Notes: generated by a model not told the origin, from the letters alone. A stretch of 64,000 nt of DNA from Dendrobium chrysotoxum (GCA_019925795.1 CM034301.1:44045783-44109782); one strand, 5' to 3'. Positions 12,415 through 26,060 are shown, numbered from the stretch's first letter. Numbers and translations: made by a program.

Positions 12415-14115
12415 GGTGGTGAGATATGCCTCCCAGGGACTCTGTCGGGCTCACTCAGCCAAGTAAAGAGTAAAGTCTGATGTCTACCCGGCGCATAAGC
12501 CTGCAGTAGGACAATCAGGGGAAAAAAAGTGGTGAGGAATGCCTCCCAGGGACTCTGTCGGGCTCACTCAACCAAGTAAAGTGTAAAGTCTGATGTCTAC
12601 CCGGCGCATATGCCTCAAGTAAGACAATTAGGGAAAAAAGGAGTGGTGAGGAATGCCCTCCCAGGGACTCTGTCGGGGCTCTCTCAACCAAGTAAAGTCT
12701 GATGTCTACCCTGGCGCATATGCCTACAGTAGAACAATCAGGGAAAAAGAGTGGTGAGGAATGCCCTCCCAGGGACTCTGTCGGGGCTCTCTCAACCAAG
12801 TAAAGAGTAAAGTCTGATGTCTACCCGGCGCATATGCCTGCAGTAGGACAATCAGGGGAAAAGAGTGGTGAGGAATGCCCTCCCAGGGACTCTGTCGGGG
12901 CTCTCTCAACCAAGTAAAGAGTAAAGTCTGATGTCTACCCGGCGCATATGCCCGCAGTAAGACAATCAAGGAAAAAGAGTGGTGAGGAATGCCCTCCCAG
13001 GGACTCTGTCGGGGCTCTCTCAACCAAGTAAAGAGTAAAGTCTGATGTCTACCCGGCGCATATGCCTGCAGTAGGACAATCAGGGGAAAAGAGTGGTGAG
13101 GAATGCCCTCCCAGGGACTCTGTCGGGGCTCTCTCAACCAAGTAAAGAGTAAAGTCTGATGTCTACCCGGCGCATATGCCCGCAGTAAGACAATCAAGGA
13201 AAAAGAGTGGTGAGGAATGCCCTCCCAGGGACTCTGTCGGGGCTCTCTCAACCAAGTAAAGAGTAAAGTCTGATGTCTACCCGGCGCATATGCCTGCAGT
13301 AGGACAATCAGGGGAAAAGAGTGGTGAGGAATGCCCTCCCAGGGACTCTGTCGGGGCTCTCTCAACCAAGTAAAGAGTAAAGTCTGATGTCTACCCGGCG
13401 CATATGCCTGCAGTAGGACAATCAGGGGAAAAGAGTGGTGAGGAATGCCCTCCCAGGGACTCTGTCGGGGCTCTCTCAACCAAGTAAAGAGTAAAGTCTG
13501 ATGTCTACCCGGCGCATATGCCCGCAGAAAGACAATCAAGGAAAAAGAGTGGTGAGGAATGCCCTCCCAGGGACTCTGTCGGGGCTCTCTCAACCAAGTA
13601 AAGAGTAAAGTCTGATGTCTACCCGGCGCATATGCCTGCAGTAGGACAATCAGGGGAAAAGAGTGGTGAGGAATGCCCTCCCAGGGACTCTGTCGGGGCT
13701 CTCTCAACCAAGTAAAGAGTAAAGTCTGATGTCTACCCGGCGCATATACCTGCAGTAGGACAATCAGGGGAAAAGAGTGGTGAGGAATGCCCTCCCAGGG
13801 ACTCTGTCGGGGCTCTCTCAACCAAGTAAAGAGTAAAGTCTGATGTCTACCCGGCGCATATGCCTGCAGTAGGACAATCAGGGGAAAAGAGTGGTGAGGA
13901 ATGCCCTCCCAGGGACTCTGTCGGGGCTCTCTCAACCAAGTAAAGAGTAAAGTCTGATGTCTACCCGGCGCATATGCCTGCAGTAGGACAATCAGGGGAA
14001 AAGAGTGGTGAGGAATGCCCTCCCAGGGACTCTGTCGGGGCTCTCTCAACCAAGTAAAGAGTAAAGACTGATGTCTACCCGGCGCATATGCCTGCAGTAA
14101 GACAATCAGGGAAAA
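12415..14115 (-). repeat. E1 114-bp tandem array (about 15 copies)
   Basis: About 15 near-identical units repeat every 114 bp; for example the GGCGCATATG motif occurs at 12827 and 12941. Each unit carries the core CCCGGCGCATATGCCTGCAG plus a CTCCCAGGGACTCTGTCGGG block. Two unit types, CTGCAGTAGGACAATCAGG and CCGCAGTAAGACAATCAAGG, alternate over part of the array, suggesting duplication of dimers. Because 114 is a multiple of 3, one frame stays open for hundreds of codons, but it is not a credible protein. Confidence 0.93.
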
Positions 14116-14770
14116 CTCCACCCCCGCTCGGTGTATGTGCCTGCAGCAGAGTCCCTACCCGACGCATATGCCTGCAGTAGGATAAAGAAAAACTCAACAA
14201 TCACCCGGCGCATATGCCTGCAGTGATAAGAAGAGAGAAGAGTCACCTCTGCCCGGTGTATGTGCCTGCAGCAGAGTCCCTACCCGGCGCATATGCCTGC
14301 AGTAGGATAAAGAAAGAACACTCTACACAATCACCCGGCGCATATGCCTGCAGTGATGTGAAGAGGAAAGAGTCACCTCTGCCCGGTGTATGTGCCTGCA
14401 GCAGAGTCCCTACCCGGCGCATATGCCTGTAGTAGGATAAAGAAAGAACACTCTACACAATCACCCGGCGCATATGCCTGCAGTGATGTGAAGAGGAAAG
14501 AGTCACCTCTGCCCGGTGTATGTGCCTGCAGCAGAGTCCCTACCCGGCGCATATGCCTGTAGTAGGATAAAGAAAGAACACTCTACACAATCACCCGGCG
14601 CATATGCCTGCAGTGATGTGAAGAGGAAAGAGTCACCTCTGCCCGGTGTATGTGCCTGCAGCAGAGTCCCTACCCGGCGCATATGCCTGCAGTAGGATAA
14701 AGAAAGAACACTCTACACAATCACCCGGCGCATATGCCTGCAGTGATGTGAAGAGGAAAGAGTCACCTCA
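14116..14770 (-). repeat. E1 130-bp tandem array (about 5 copies)
   Basis: The period is 130 bp; CACCCGGCG falls at 14332 and 14462. Every unit has two canonical cores (CCCGGCGCATATGCCTGCAG or the CTGTAG variant) and one diverged core (CCCGGTGTATGTGCCTGCAG). It abuts the 114-bp array, and the two share only this core. The order is the same in E2. Confidence 0.92.
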
Positions 14771-16361
14771 ACACCAACCTAACACAGATCTGTGTAGGGA
14801 TGTAAGGGAGAAAGGAAAGGTAAGTAGAATAACTCCAAGAGAGAAGTTGTCTAAGGAATCTCGAGCTAGCGCTTTTGTTACCACGTGGTAGAGGACAAAT
14901 CGTCGTGGCCACGAGTATCCGAAATGCCGACGGAATTTCTTAGGCAACACTAATATCATATGAAAAGGAGGGAAACATCAGAATAATACCTCATATAATA
15001 ACAGGAAGGGGTACGCCCTCAGCAGTGCGAGAGGGGCAACCCCATCCCAGGTGGACAACTAAAGCAGCGAGGGAGTACACCCACTACAAAGAAAAAAAAT
15101 AATATCAAGGAGAAATAATCATCAAGGAACTATAGTGGTGGGCCCATACTAACTGATGGGGACCCTGTAAGAAGTGAAAACAACATTAACAGATCCACGG
15201 GACCTCTCTGGCAGCCAGGAGTCAGGTCCCGATAGGGAAGTATATAGCACAGGAGACCGGAGAGCTGATCTTCTGCTAGAAAATCAAAGCTCGAAAAGAG
15301 GTGACAGTAACATCTGAGGCACGATGTACTATATCACAAATGGGGAGAAGAACTGAGGTGGCAGGGAAACACACTTGCCACCCAGGATAACAACTAAGAG
15401 TATGATTAATAATCATCAAAAGATTACAGCGGTAGCACCCACACAAACTAGTGGGACCCTGTAGAAAATGAGAGTGACCTCAACTCGTCCATAGAACTAC
15501 TCTGTTATTTAAGAGTAGGGCATAAATGAGGAATTATGTCGGTAAAGAAACTAAAGAGCTGATCTTCTGCTAGAAAAATCAAAGCTCCTGAGAAAGTGAT
15601 GCTAACATCTACGACAAGATGTACTACATCACAACAAGGGAAACAACTCAAGGTAGCGAGGGGACACACTCGCCACCGAGGATAACAACTATGGATAAGA
15701 ATAATAATCATCAACAGTTCACAGCGGTAACACCCACACTGACTGGTGGGACCCTGTGAGAGATGAAAGCAACATCGCTACATCCATAAGACCGCTCTAG
15801 CAGCTGAGAGCAAGATATGAATGGGAAAGTGAGTTACTGATTGAGAGTAGAGGAGGAGGCTGATCTTTCTTTAGAAAGATCTAAGCCTACAAAGAAGTGA
15901 TGTTAACATCCAGAACAAGATATACCACATCACTAATGAAGATTATCGTAACCATAAAGAATCATAACAATGCAAGTGTAGGGTCATCCTTGAAGCAACC
16001 GTCGAGACGCTTCGAAGGAGGGGAAAAGAAAAGCTTAGGAAATTTGAGCTCTTGGAGAGTATTACCGGGTTCCACCTGTGACAAGGGCAACCGGTTTTAC
16101 TCAACTGAGAGCTTCTCTTTTTTTTTTATCATTTTTTTTAAAGTACGTGAAAGAAAAGAAGTGTGCTCAATATGCACTATAGTGAATAAAGGAAAAGAAA
16201 CGGGTACAAGAGCTCAACTAGCAACTGTCAACTTGGCCTATCAAGGCCTCCTCTCAACTACCTTTGAACTCTGAACTGCATGTCTGGTCATATTCCTTGT
16301 CTTGCGAGAGAGTGTGAACTGCCACTCTCCCCAGAACTAAGGGGTGTTCTGCTAACTACTA
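14771..16361 (-). repeat. E1 post-gag region with three imperfect units of about 300 bp
   Basis: Between the arrays and gag, three diverged units span about 15035-15935. They are marked by GTGATGTTAACATCCAG-like words near 15897, 15596 and 15301 and by GTGGGACCCTGT-type words. One unit contains GATCTTTCT/AGAAAGATC, a perfect 9-bp inverted repeat. No pol-like frame is present. About 16110-16140 is a poly-T-rich stretch. Confidence 0.75.
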
Positions 16362-19300
16362 TCAATCATCACACTGATTGGGGCTTGCATTCATTTGCAC
16401 ATCCTGAGCCACTTTGCCTTGAGGCTGCACTAAATCACTATCTTGCAGGTGAATCTTTCCACTAGCCATAAGGCTCTCCACCCTATCCTTGAATACAAAA
16501 CAATCTTCAAGGACATGCCCAGTGTGCCGGTGAAAGGGGCAATATAATGGGTGCTCTGTCAGTCCTTCTTCACTTTTCTTCTTATTAAATGGAAATATTA
16601 TGATATTATTTTTAACAAGGGATTTAAATATCTTTTGCACACTTTCCCTCTTAAAGGGATATTCCTTATCGAGCCTCTCCTGTAAGGACAACTGACCCTC
16701 TGAAGTCCTATGGGAGGATCTATCTTGTACTGCTGACTACCCAGGTGTGTACGACGACTGCTGTGGTACTGAACTGACTAAGAGCTTCTTGCCCTTATCT
16801 GATGGTCTATGGGTATTGTGTACCTCCCCTCTCCTAGGCGGAGGTGCCCCTGCAGACTCCTGTCGTTGAGGTCTACGCGAGGGTTGACTCTCAACCTTAG
16901 GAGGGACTGCATCGGGTATGCTGTCCTGCAAACTGACCACCTTTGTCAACAACTTTTGAAAGGTTCTAATGTTAAAACCCTTCAAGTAAGGAGCTATAGG
17001 GCCATCTATGTTCTTCAACAGGATTTCTACTGCATGCTGCTCTTGTAACTGGGGCTCACACTGCAAACTAAGATTCCTCCATCTGACTATATAATTTGGT
17101 AGAGTCTCACGGGGCCACTGCCTGGCCACAACTAACTCTCCAACTGTAACCCGGTGCTCTGCACTAACAAATCTCTGAACAAAAAGCTGCTCTAACTCTG
17201 CAAATGTGCGAACTGAGTCGTTGGGGAGGTCGGCGTACCAGGAAAACGCCACTCCAACTAAACTGCTGACAAATAATCTCAACATCAAAGCATCGTTCCC
17301 TCCTATGTTGCAACATATAGCCCGGTACTGAGCTACATGCTGCCTTGGGTTTCCAAATCCATCAAAAACTCTAAACCTAGGAGGGACAAAACCAGGGGGG
17401 TAAGGCTCCTGCTCGTACTCAACAGGGTAAGGTCTCCCCCTGCTAACTACCTCTCCAGACTTCCTGGAGGAAATTGCCTGCTCAACCTTCTGGGCAATCA
17501 AATCCTGAATTTGTCCTGCTGACAACTGAGCTGACTGACTCTGAACTGGGGTAGTGAAAGTAACTGCCGTAGGTGCCACTGGTACTGCACTCTGGACCCT
17601 GTCCACTCCCATAGGGTCTAGTGTTACTACAGGTGGTACTACTGGTTCATCCCTGGACGTAGTAGGAGTACCTACGCCCGTAACCTGGGGCATGACCCCC
17701 AAGGCTGTCAACTGAGCGGTCATTGCTGCTATGGCTTTAGCCATCTCTGCCATCTGAGTCTGAAGGTTTAAAACTGTAGCTTCTGTATCAACTGACCTGG
17801 GGGATCCACCCACCTCGGGCTCTCCCTGCTCATCATCATCATCATCTGCCTCTCTCTGCTCATCCGAGAGACCTCGTCTAGTAATCACACACACTCGGTG
17901 TACTGGTACATCTTCATCTGACTCCTCCTCGAGTGTGTCCTCCTTAGAGAAGGTCTGACAAAGCGCTTCCATATATAGACCCATAGGGGAAGAAATCCTA
18001 CGGGGGCTAGGAGCTGAAACTACCTCTCCCTGGGCTGGTGAACCATCGGGAGGGACTATAACATCAACATCTGCCACTGTATCATAGACCATCGGAACTG
18101 CCTCTGATCTGGAAGGAACAACTGTCTCTAACTGCCCAACTATCTGAACTGGCTGCACTGCCTCGACAGGAGAGTCTGCTTGTCGTCGTCTCCATACCCG
18201 TCCGCTACGACGGGACCCAGTGGGAACAACTGACCGCTGAGTGGCTACCATAACTGAACTAAACTGAGGTCTAGTAAGCTCTAGCTGCTGCCTTCGTCCA
18301 TGACGACGTGGGGGTCGTCCAATAGCGGGGGCTACTGTCTGCGGTCTAACTGAAGGAACTGAACTAACTGGCTGCCGTGGCGGCTGTCCTCTCCGCCATT
18401 GGTACCTCTGCCTCAGCAAGTGAATGAACGCCTGAGAAATCTGACGGAGTAACCTCTCTCGACTGACAGGGCCTTGACCCTGCGCTAAGTGGATAATGCT
18501 TCGAATCCTCTGAGAGAGGGTTCGAGCAGCATCATCCCTAGGAGCCCTATCGCGTGGTAAAGTAGTGGTAACAGGAGGGGCCGACGCAATGCGAGCGACG
18601 TCCTCCTCATCACCACTGAGTGTCAGTGAAGAGAAGCGTCCTCCCTGAACTGATGCTATCTCAGAAGCGACTATAACCTCCGGAATGGGTATAACTGAAA
18701 CTGGTTGTGGTGCATGCTGCTCGGGGACCACTCTCCTCTGAACAGGCTCCTGGTGAGCCAACAAATCTGCCATCCGCTGTCTATCTGCCTCAGATGCAGC
18801 CAAACGAAGTCTACGGTTTCTATTCCTCCGGGCCCTTCTCCTAAGGCCGAAGGTGGAAGACGAAGCAACATATGAACCCACTACCTGAGCGACAGGGGGA
18901 ATAGGAAGTACGGGAAGTGTCGGGGTCTGCTCGAGGGTCTCTGGGTGAGACAGTCGAGCGAAAGCTAAAACCCGATGGGAGGAAGGCGAAGGAGTCTCGG
19001 TCTGGGCACCCCTCTTCCTAGAGGAAGAAGGAGGGGGAACCCGAACACGAGCTGCCTCTGCCGGAACAACAACAGGGGTAACTACTGCCTGCCGGCGTTG
19101 AGGAGCCAGGGCAGTCTGAGCAACAGGTAGAACAGGAGTAGGACGAGCATATGCCTGGGCTGTCCGCCGAGCAACTGGACGTCCAAAGGGGCGCATGGCT
19201 GCACGACCTCTCCTCTGAGGAGGAGAAAAGGCAGCAGCCTCAGCCGGGTTTGGCCAGCCAAGAGTGGCAAAGGCCGAGTCGGTGAAGGAACCAAAAGTGA

Positions 19301-19397
19301 TTCCTTCAGCAGGAGGACTGGCCAGCAGAGACTCAGGGAGTGTCACCTGGGCGTCAGTACCAAAGCGAAAGGTAACAGAAGGCACGAAAGGAGCCAT
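16362..19397 (-). pseudogene. gag: E1 gag, interrupted by one amber codon
   Basis: This frame of 1011 codons matches the E2 gag over its full length, at roughly nine residues in ten. It encodes a retrotransposon capsid/nucleocapsid polyprotein. The N-terminal ~650 residues are rich in Pro, Arg, Ser and Val and include an Arg/Asn-rich basic patch. An acidic stretch follows, then a Ty3/Gypsy gag domain (FSWYADLP, FAELEQLFVQRF), then a C/H-rich CPFHRHTGH...EDC motif. Codon 887 (complement of 16737-16739) is TAG where E2 has CAG, separating the C/H motif from the capsid domain. No frameshift is seen. The start is placed at MAPFVPS because a splice acceptor lies 8 bases upstream; an earlier ATG (19421) would be removed by splicing. 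Confidence 0.88.
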
Positions 19398-19670
19398 GGC
19401 ACTTTCTGCTAAGAAGAACAAAAGAGAAAGTTGTAATGATTAGTAGAAAATAATGATACGAAAGGAGTAGGAATGGATAATGGACAGAACGGTCCAGTAG
19501 GCCGGAAGGAAGGAACTTAGCTAAGGGAAAACCCTAACTAAGAAGGAGAAACAATCCTAACTAAGGAAGGACCCTAACTAAGAGTAGGACGAACCTAATC
19601 TAGGGAGTACCGATCCCAGAGTACACACAAGAGAGAATAATATAGAATCCAAAGATGGAGAGAGAAACCT

Positions 19671-19688
19671 GTCCCACCGTGGTCGCCA
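19671..19688 (-). promoter_or_regulatory. E1 primer-binding site, tRNA-Arg-like
   Basis: On the minus strand this reads TGGCGACCACGGTGGGAC, starting 6 bases after the 5' LTR. TGG complements the CCA tail. The rest would complement a tRNA whose acceptor strand ends CGTGGTCG, which fits plant tRNA-Arg; that identity is from memory and not verified. Confidence 0.65.
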
Positions 19689-22600
19689 GAAACCTGTGGA
19701 CCTCCGAAAGGACTACAAACACCATCGCCCCGCGAGGGGAGACAGTATCTGGCCAATGGAAGGGCAGATTCGTTCATGCATACGATTAACCATTGAGGAT
19801 AGCGGCTCTCACCAGCACACCCCGATGGGTAATAATATATACGATCTGATCGTAACGGGTTTCCCCCACCCGATACATTAGCTCGAATGGGGTTTATTTG
19901 AGAGTGGGATTCGGTTTCCCACGGGCGCAAGCCCCCGTGGTTAATTACATCTCAAGCCGGAGCCTGAGAATACTCTCGATTAAGGATTCTATATTATACT
20001 TTCTGAATTGTGATTAGCACATAGGGGGAAGACTAGGAAGTCCTACTCGAAGGAAAAGAGAGGTTCAACTAGGCTTAGTCAACATGCACGGCTCACATCA
20101 GCATCCGGAGGGACTAAGGTAGTGAGAAGAAACCGGAGAAAAATAAATAAATCATGCACTCGAAGCATGCAAGAGAGAAGGATGAAGGTGGCGTCATCCG
20201 TGTGACGCGGATATGTAGGGTTTATGGTCCCTGGAAGACAGAAGACCTACCTACCGATGAGGCATACTACGAAGCAATAGTAGCCTTGAATCCTAAATCT
20301 ATGGTGGGTTTAGTGTTCTACGCAACACTAACACCCGTGTCCTAGCTAATGCATTCTGGGCTTATATCCTGCCTGAAAAGGAAAGCCAGCTAACCACCTA
20401 AGCGTATAAAATCCATGTTATCCAAGTCTTTATGGAAGATGGGTAGGTAGTTTGGTTATTGGAAGTAGGACCGACGTCTAGAGAGTCTCATAAATGGCCC
20501 TGGACTTATGTAGGGTGTATGCTCCTAAGACTGATGCAATAAGAATTTTAATTTAATTAGTTTCTAATGCGATGCATGCTGGTTAATGATCTCAAATCGA
20601 ATATGCATAGAATTTTAAAAAAGGGTTATAAAATAGTTTTTTAGAAAAGACTAGGCTTCCCCAGATCCAGCACCTCATCCTCATAGGTCGGATTATCTGG
20701 ACTCTACCTGCAGGCGGGGAAGTGTCTTATAGCAAGGAGGGAGAGAATGCATCACTATGCATGCGACCCCGGACGGTTCCGGCTATTCCCTGGTTCGTTA
20801 GGTTTCTATATTATTTAATTTTTTAAAATTTTAGAATTTTATTACGAGTAGAAAAGATTTGTTCCTAAGGAGCCTAACGAAATCAGGCCAAGCACATGCA
20901 AGAAAGAAATCTAAGAAAAGCAGGCAATTTCTACTGCGCACACAAAATAAACAAATCAATATAAATCCACAGAGCAGAGTAAGAAAGAGTCCACAGTCCA
21001 CGGTAAGTGCCGTATAAGTACAACCCAGGGTCTGCAGAAAAGTAATGGTGGCCAGGCCCCACCGACAACATCCTGGATTCTAATCCTACTGAATGACGCA
21101 AGTCTTAAATGCAAGGCATTTCATCTTCAAATCTTCATCTTTGAATGGATCATCTTCCTCCAGCTCTTTCTCCTTCGGATCATCCTCCTTTGGGTCATTC
21201 TCCAGAAGGGGTACCCAAATGAATAAGAAATTCCCTATGAAGGGCCTTTCTTTTTCTCTTTGGGTACCGAGTATCTGGAATGCCTTGCCTTTAAAGACTT
21301 TCACAACTCGATATGAATTATATCAAATTACATTATGAAAAAGAAAATCTAGACCCAGACTGAACCTGCAAGGTTATCCTAATAAAACATCCCAAGCAGT
21401 TTATATGTCACATCTCAAGCAGTTATATCTATGCAGAAAAATAAGCACACTTGGTCATGCTCTTATTTATTTGGGGGCTAAGCATTCTGGAGCACCTGTA
21501 GCAAGCATTTATAATTCATGATTTATCATATTAGCCCCCGTTTATTTTAGTGCTGCGTGAGCATGGCCACCTGCATAAGACTGAGTCAGTATAAAACGTC
21601 CCTAGCCTAGGGGTAGATCTAACGCACAAGCAGCAACATCACAAGTAAAGTGCAGTACAGTAATAAAATAAACACTCACATCGAATCAACACAAACAGCA
21701 CACGTGCCACATGCAAGAGCGATCACAACACAGAAAACAACTGAGGAAGAGAACACCGGCCTAACCTAGATCTAGAAGTGGTGCCCTAACAATCAATTCT
21801 ATGTGTGTGTAGGAAGTTTGTGTGGCATTGGATAGATCATATATTGGGTAGATGGTTTGAGTTGTTTTGTGTTAATATTTGTTGAAGGTTTGGAAAGGAG
21901 GATTTGGTTAAAGTTCAAATATTGGTAAATTAGGGTCCATTTTTAGTTAATTTAGTTTGTGGATCTATTTTAATAGTTATGATAGTGATCTTTAAAGTTT
22001 AAGTTATATTAGCGAGTTTTAGAAGGTCCACGGTCTACCTATCCGCTAGGTTAAGAGGGCTAAAAAAAAAGGTCATTATTAGAAACAGGTTGGGTCTAGG
22101 GGAGTTAGTGTTTTTATTAAATACTAGACCTTACCACGAGTAATTAGACTATTAGTTTGTTGGATTTAGAGTTTTCTAAGCAAAGTTATAATTTTAGGAG
22201 TTTCGGGCCCTAGTTATTGAACTACGGTTGACCGGAGAGTTGACTTTTCAAGTTAGGTTGATTTCTAGAAAGTTGATATTTTTAATAAATAGTAGACTTT
22301 GATTAGAGTTGATTGCTTTTTAATTCACTTGATTTGGATTTTTCTGTAATTAGTTACGAATTTTAAAAGTTTGGGTATTATGAGTCTTTTAGGTTTGAGT
22401 TAGGTTTGTTTCTCAATTTTATAACTCCTAGAATTTGAGTTTGTTTTGATGAATTTTATTTAGTTAATATTTAATTAAAGGATGATAAATAAGTTAGTGA
22501 GGTTTAATTCAAATTCATGTTCAAGTTTTACCTCCTAGTGATTTCGTATGTTGATTTTAGTTTGATTGAAGGTTAAGTGTCTTAATGCATTTCTGATTTA

Positions 22601-22920
22601 GGCTATGATTGATTTTATTATTTTATTAATGAATTAAGGCAAACTAGCCCTAGGGTGGCGTGTCACTAGGTTTTCTATGTTTAGTGTTTCTATCCTAAGG
22701 GAGCATGCATCATAAGTCTAAGTTATCTAAGACTCGGTCCTTAATTCTTGTCCTTAGGTGTCACTAGTGTTGTAGGAGATGGATAGATGTTTTATTTCTA
22801 ACCCCTTAGACATTCGCATATGTGTGATTGGGTTTAAGGATCTATACAAATAGGACAGAAAGATAACCTAATAATTGAAGTTTCTAAAGGGCCATAAAGG
22901 TAGGAGAACGTACACACAAC

Positions 22921-23066
22921 AAGGCTCCCTAAAGGCTGTCTAAGTTTTAAGAAAAACTCACTACACCGGGGGCTATGACCCGGTGGTATCGCCCGTAGCA
23001 CCCCCACTAGAATGAATGGGGGCGACTGATGCTCGGATCCGACTGTCCAAGCTCCTTCGTCTAGTG
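22921..23066 (-). other. Conserved GC-rich island inside the E1 LTR
   Basis: About 146 bp are nearly identical to 31660-31806 in the E2 LTR, while the flanks are clearly diverged. In element sense a frame of about 48 residues (LDEGAWT...PPGHSPRCSEFF) is the same in both, with one substitution. It lies within the part deleted from the E1 3' LTR. It may be a captured exon fragment or a constrained RNA element; I recognise no family. Confidence 0.5.
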
Positions 23067-25490
23067 CTCCAGTTGCTCCTTGCTTTTGCCTTCCCAAGAG
23101 TACCTCGCAAAGAACAAAGAAAAGAACAAGTATTGGATGAGAGCAGAATCATGTTCAATATGCAAATAATCAAAATAAAATGCTATTAAATGAAAACATA
23201 CCTTTTCTTTTGTCTGGATGTTAGCTTGGTTGTTTGCTCTCCGAGACTGCCTGAGTTTGTAGGAACTCTCCTATATTGCTCCAAAAACGGTCTTTATTTA
23301 TTATTTTTATGGGATGTTAGCATCTCATTGATAGGCATGCTCTGTCAAAGTCCAAACATGCCTTTGCCCCACCCTTATTCCCATTCAGCATTTAAGCCAA
23401 ATGCGAACGAGAGGATAAGGAGATTTGATGCTATTTGATGTTCCCACGTTTTAAGACAACATTCGAAAGACTTGACACCATTATCCAAATCAAACCCATA
23501 ATAGCAAAGATGAAAACCAATCATGAAATCAAAGTCCAAATAAAATTTTCAACTTTAAATGTGCTTTCAACCCACATGCGTAAGCTCATCTTTAAAAGAA
23601 AATGCAAGTAAGAAGAAGAAAAACTATCCATGAAAAAGAGAACTAAGAGAGCCTCTTAGTATCGGGCCCCTCAAATACAAAACAATTCATGACGTCTCAA
23701 GAATCCAAAATAACTCATAAAATCTCTCAGACAAAACAAAATATAAAACTTTTCGATGCAAAACAATAGGTTTCTTTAAACGTGGGGTGGGTCTGAAGAA
23801 ACCACTTGACTATAAAAATGTATATAAAGTTCTCCCAATTAATCATGACTCAAAAAGATCAAATATGCACTTGATGTATTTCCATAAAAGAAGCATTAAC
23901 CTATTCCTCACTTCAAGCACAATATATGTATTCAAAGAATGTTAACTTCAGCAGTTCCAATAAGCTCAAAAATCTTTTCCAAAAGTTCAAAGGAAACTAT
24001 ATATAACAACATGAATGCAATCTCTAATTACCATCAATCTTGCTCACCATCATGAAGGAAATGAGGTTCAGAAAAAAAAAATGCTCTCAACATCCTCATT
24101 TGGTCACCCTTTACCATGTTTCATAAAAAAAACATAAGGAATGAAAGTAGTGGTAGAAAGAGAAAGAGGGGTAGAGAGAGGAAGATGGCAAAAGAGAGAA
24201 AGAGAATCACCATATATTTACCACAGGCTCCACCTTCCAACAATTACCCACCAAACCCACCTTATATAATGATAGATCCGACGCATAGAAACTATTTGTA
24301 ACATGTACAAATTTGCAACTCATAAACTCATTTGGAATATAAAGGAAGTGAGATAAGCACATACTTCCTCAACACCCTCGCTTGGTCGAAACCTACAACA
24401 TTTCTTAATAAACATTATTGCATGTGTATATGATAACCTTGACATAAAACATATGCTCAACATGACCATATGTGTCTATATCGAATGCATCATGATCACG
24501 ATTCCAATGGTCATATGAGTCAATTCTCCAACAAACTATTGCAACTCAACATGAGAAGATCATTTGAAGAAATCATTATGTATATTTATGCAAATCTCAA
24601 TTTTCAACACTTCTATACATATCCTTTGAAAGAAAAGTTAAAAAAAAACATATATCTGGATATAAGCACCCTAATTGGCCATAGATCACTTTGTAGTGAA
24701 GCTACCTAAACACTCCATAGGAAATCACTACTTATGGGGCAATCAAAGCATCACTATGTACAAGAACTTTCATAAGATCCAACTACAAAGTGATTAACAA
24801 GGTAATCTGCACTAAAATCCTTTCTTATTGCTGCTGAAATTTGCATTAGAATCCTACTAAATCCACTCTATTTTTATGCTGAAAACTGCAGCTAATGCTC
24901 CCTACTTGGAGCAAAAAAAATCTGAGGTTATCATGGTATTATTGGAAAGAAGAAAATCAGTCCATGAGCTCTGAATAAAAGAAACACAATCCCTGAAGGA
25001 ATGACTTTCAATCTTTGCATATATTTCATAGAATGAGCAAGTCCATATTCAGATTTTTTTTTTCTTATAAACATTTAAACAAAACATTGGAGAAACCTTC
25101 ATATGAAAGAAATCATTGTATAGAGCTTCAATGCAAGCAAATCAACTATGGCTTTCCCTTGAGGTATTATCACAAATATCTTAAATGCATGTTTTGATAA
25201 AAGATCAACATGGCTTCTTGTACTTTTCTAAGGCTTACACCTAAAATTCTAAGTCATGCAACATGAGTTAAATAAGATAGCAGAAAATCATAGCACCACT
25301 GTCTCATTTTCCATTAAGAGGTCAAAATGAAATGAATCTAAAACCCTTTTCTTTGGAAATACATACTCACTTTGCCTTGATCAATCTCTGATTCCTTCTT
25401 AGGAGATAGAGATAAGAATAAGGGAAGAAGAGTTGGGGAAGAAGAAGTGGAAGAAGAAGAAGAAGGAAGAGGTAAAAGAGGAACATATAC

Positions 25491-26060
25491 CTGCTATGGA
25501 ATAGAAGGTCTCAACTAGGGCAAGAGAGACGGGAAGCTTCAGCCCTTTGCTCTGGACGGACCCAACCTAGCGGGAGGAAAACGGTTCCGACTCCTGGGCT
25601 CTTTGCGAACAGGTCCGGCTTCAGCTGAGTTCGCTCAAGCAGGAAGAAGTGCGAGGGGGTCCGGCTTTGGCTGGATCATGCGAGCCGCAGCCACCAAGAA
25701 CAGGGAGGTGTCGGCCTTGGTAGGAGGCGGAGGAGTCTCGGCTGCTCTGGATGGGAGCAAGGCGTCGGTCTCCACTTGGCTTCGCCTGGAGTTCGCGAGA
25801 GAGAGAGAGAATAGGAGGATTGGGGGCTGGCGTCGAGTGCCTTGCGAAACAGAGAAGGGAGAGAGGGAGGTCGCCAGAGCAGGGAGAAGGCAAGGGTCTA
25901 ATTTCAGCTGCTTGAATCCGCCGCCCCCCCTGCAGCCACGAACCAGGAGATCAAAAATAAACGGCTCTCTGAGCCGAGAAAGGCGTGAATCAAATGCTCG
26001 TTAATGCGCTCTGATTTTTTTTAAATCATTCCATACTGGTTCGCTACTCGACGCCCATCT
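25491..26060 (-). promoter_or_regulatory. GC-rich transcribed leader of E1 5' LTR (inferred)
   Basis: In element sense a GC-rich block follows the AT-rich first ~420 bp of the LTR and ends at the CAG/GTATAT donor, followed by a CTTCTTCTTC tract. E2 has a comparable block at 27420-27743 ending in the same CAG/GTATAT. This looks like a plant first exon and its donor. GTTTATTTTTG (near 25958) is a weak TATA candidate; no firm start site can be assigned. Confidence 0.4.

Larger units (their letters stand above)
19406..25490 (-). other. Putative giant intron of E1 gag mRNA
   Basis: The donor CAG/GTATAT (GT at 25490-25489) lies inside the 5' LTR. The acceptor TTCTTCTTAGCAG (AG at 19407-19406) lies 8 bases before the gag ATG. 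Removing about 6.1 kb would delete most of the LTR and the primer-binding site from a gag mRNA. E2 has the same donor and acceptor motifs in matching positions. This is an inference from motifs; no transcript evidence is available. Confidence 0.4.

Noticed and set aside
12724..14121. Long minus-strand open frame of 465 codons with a repeated protein pattern
   Set aside because: It lies wholly in the 114-bp tandem array. 114 is a multiple of 3, so an accidentally open frame stays open. No domain, and the E2 frames over the same array are broken.
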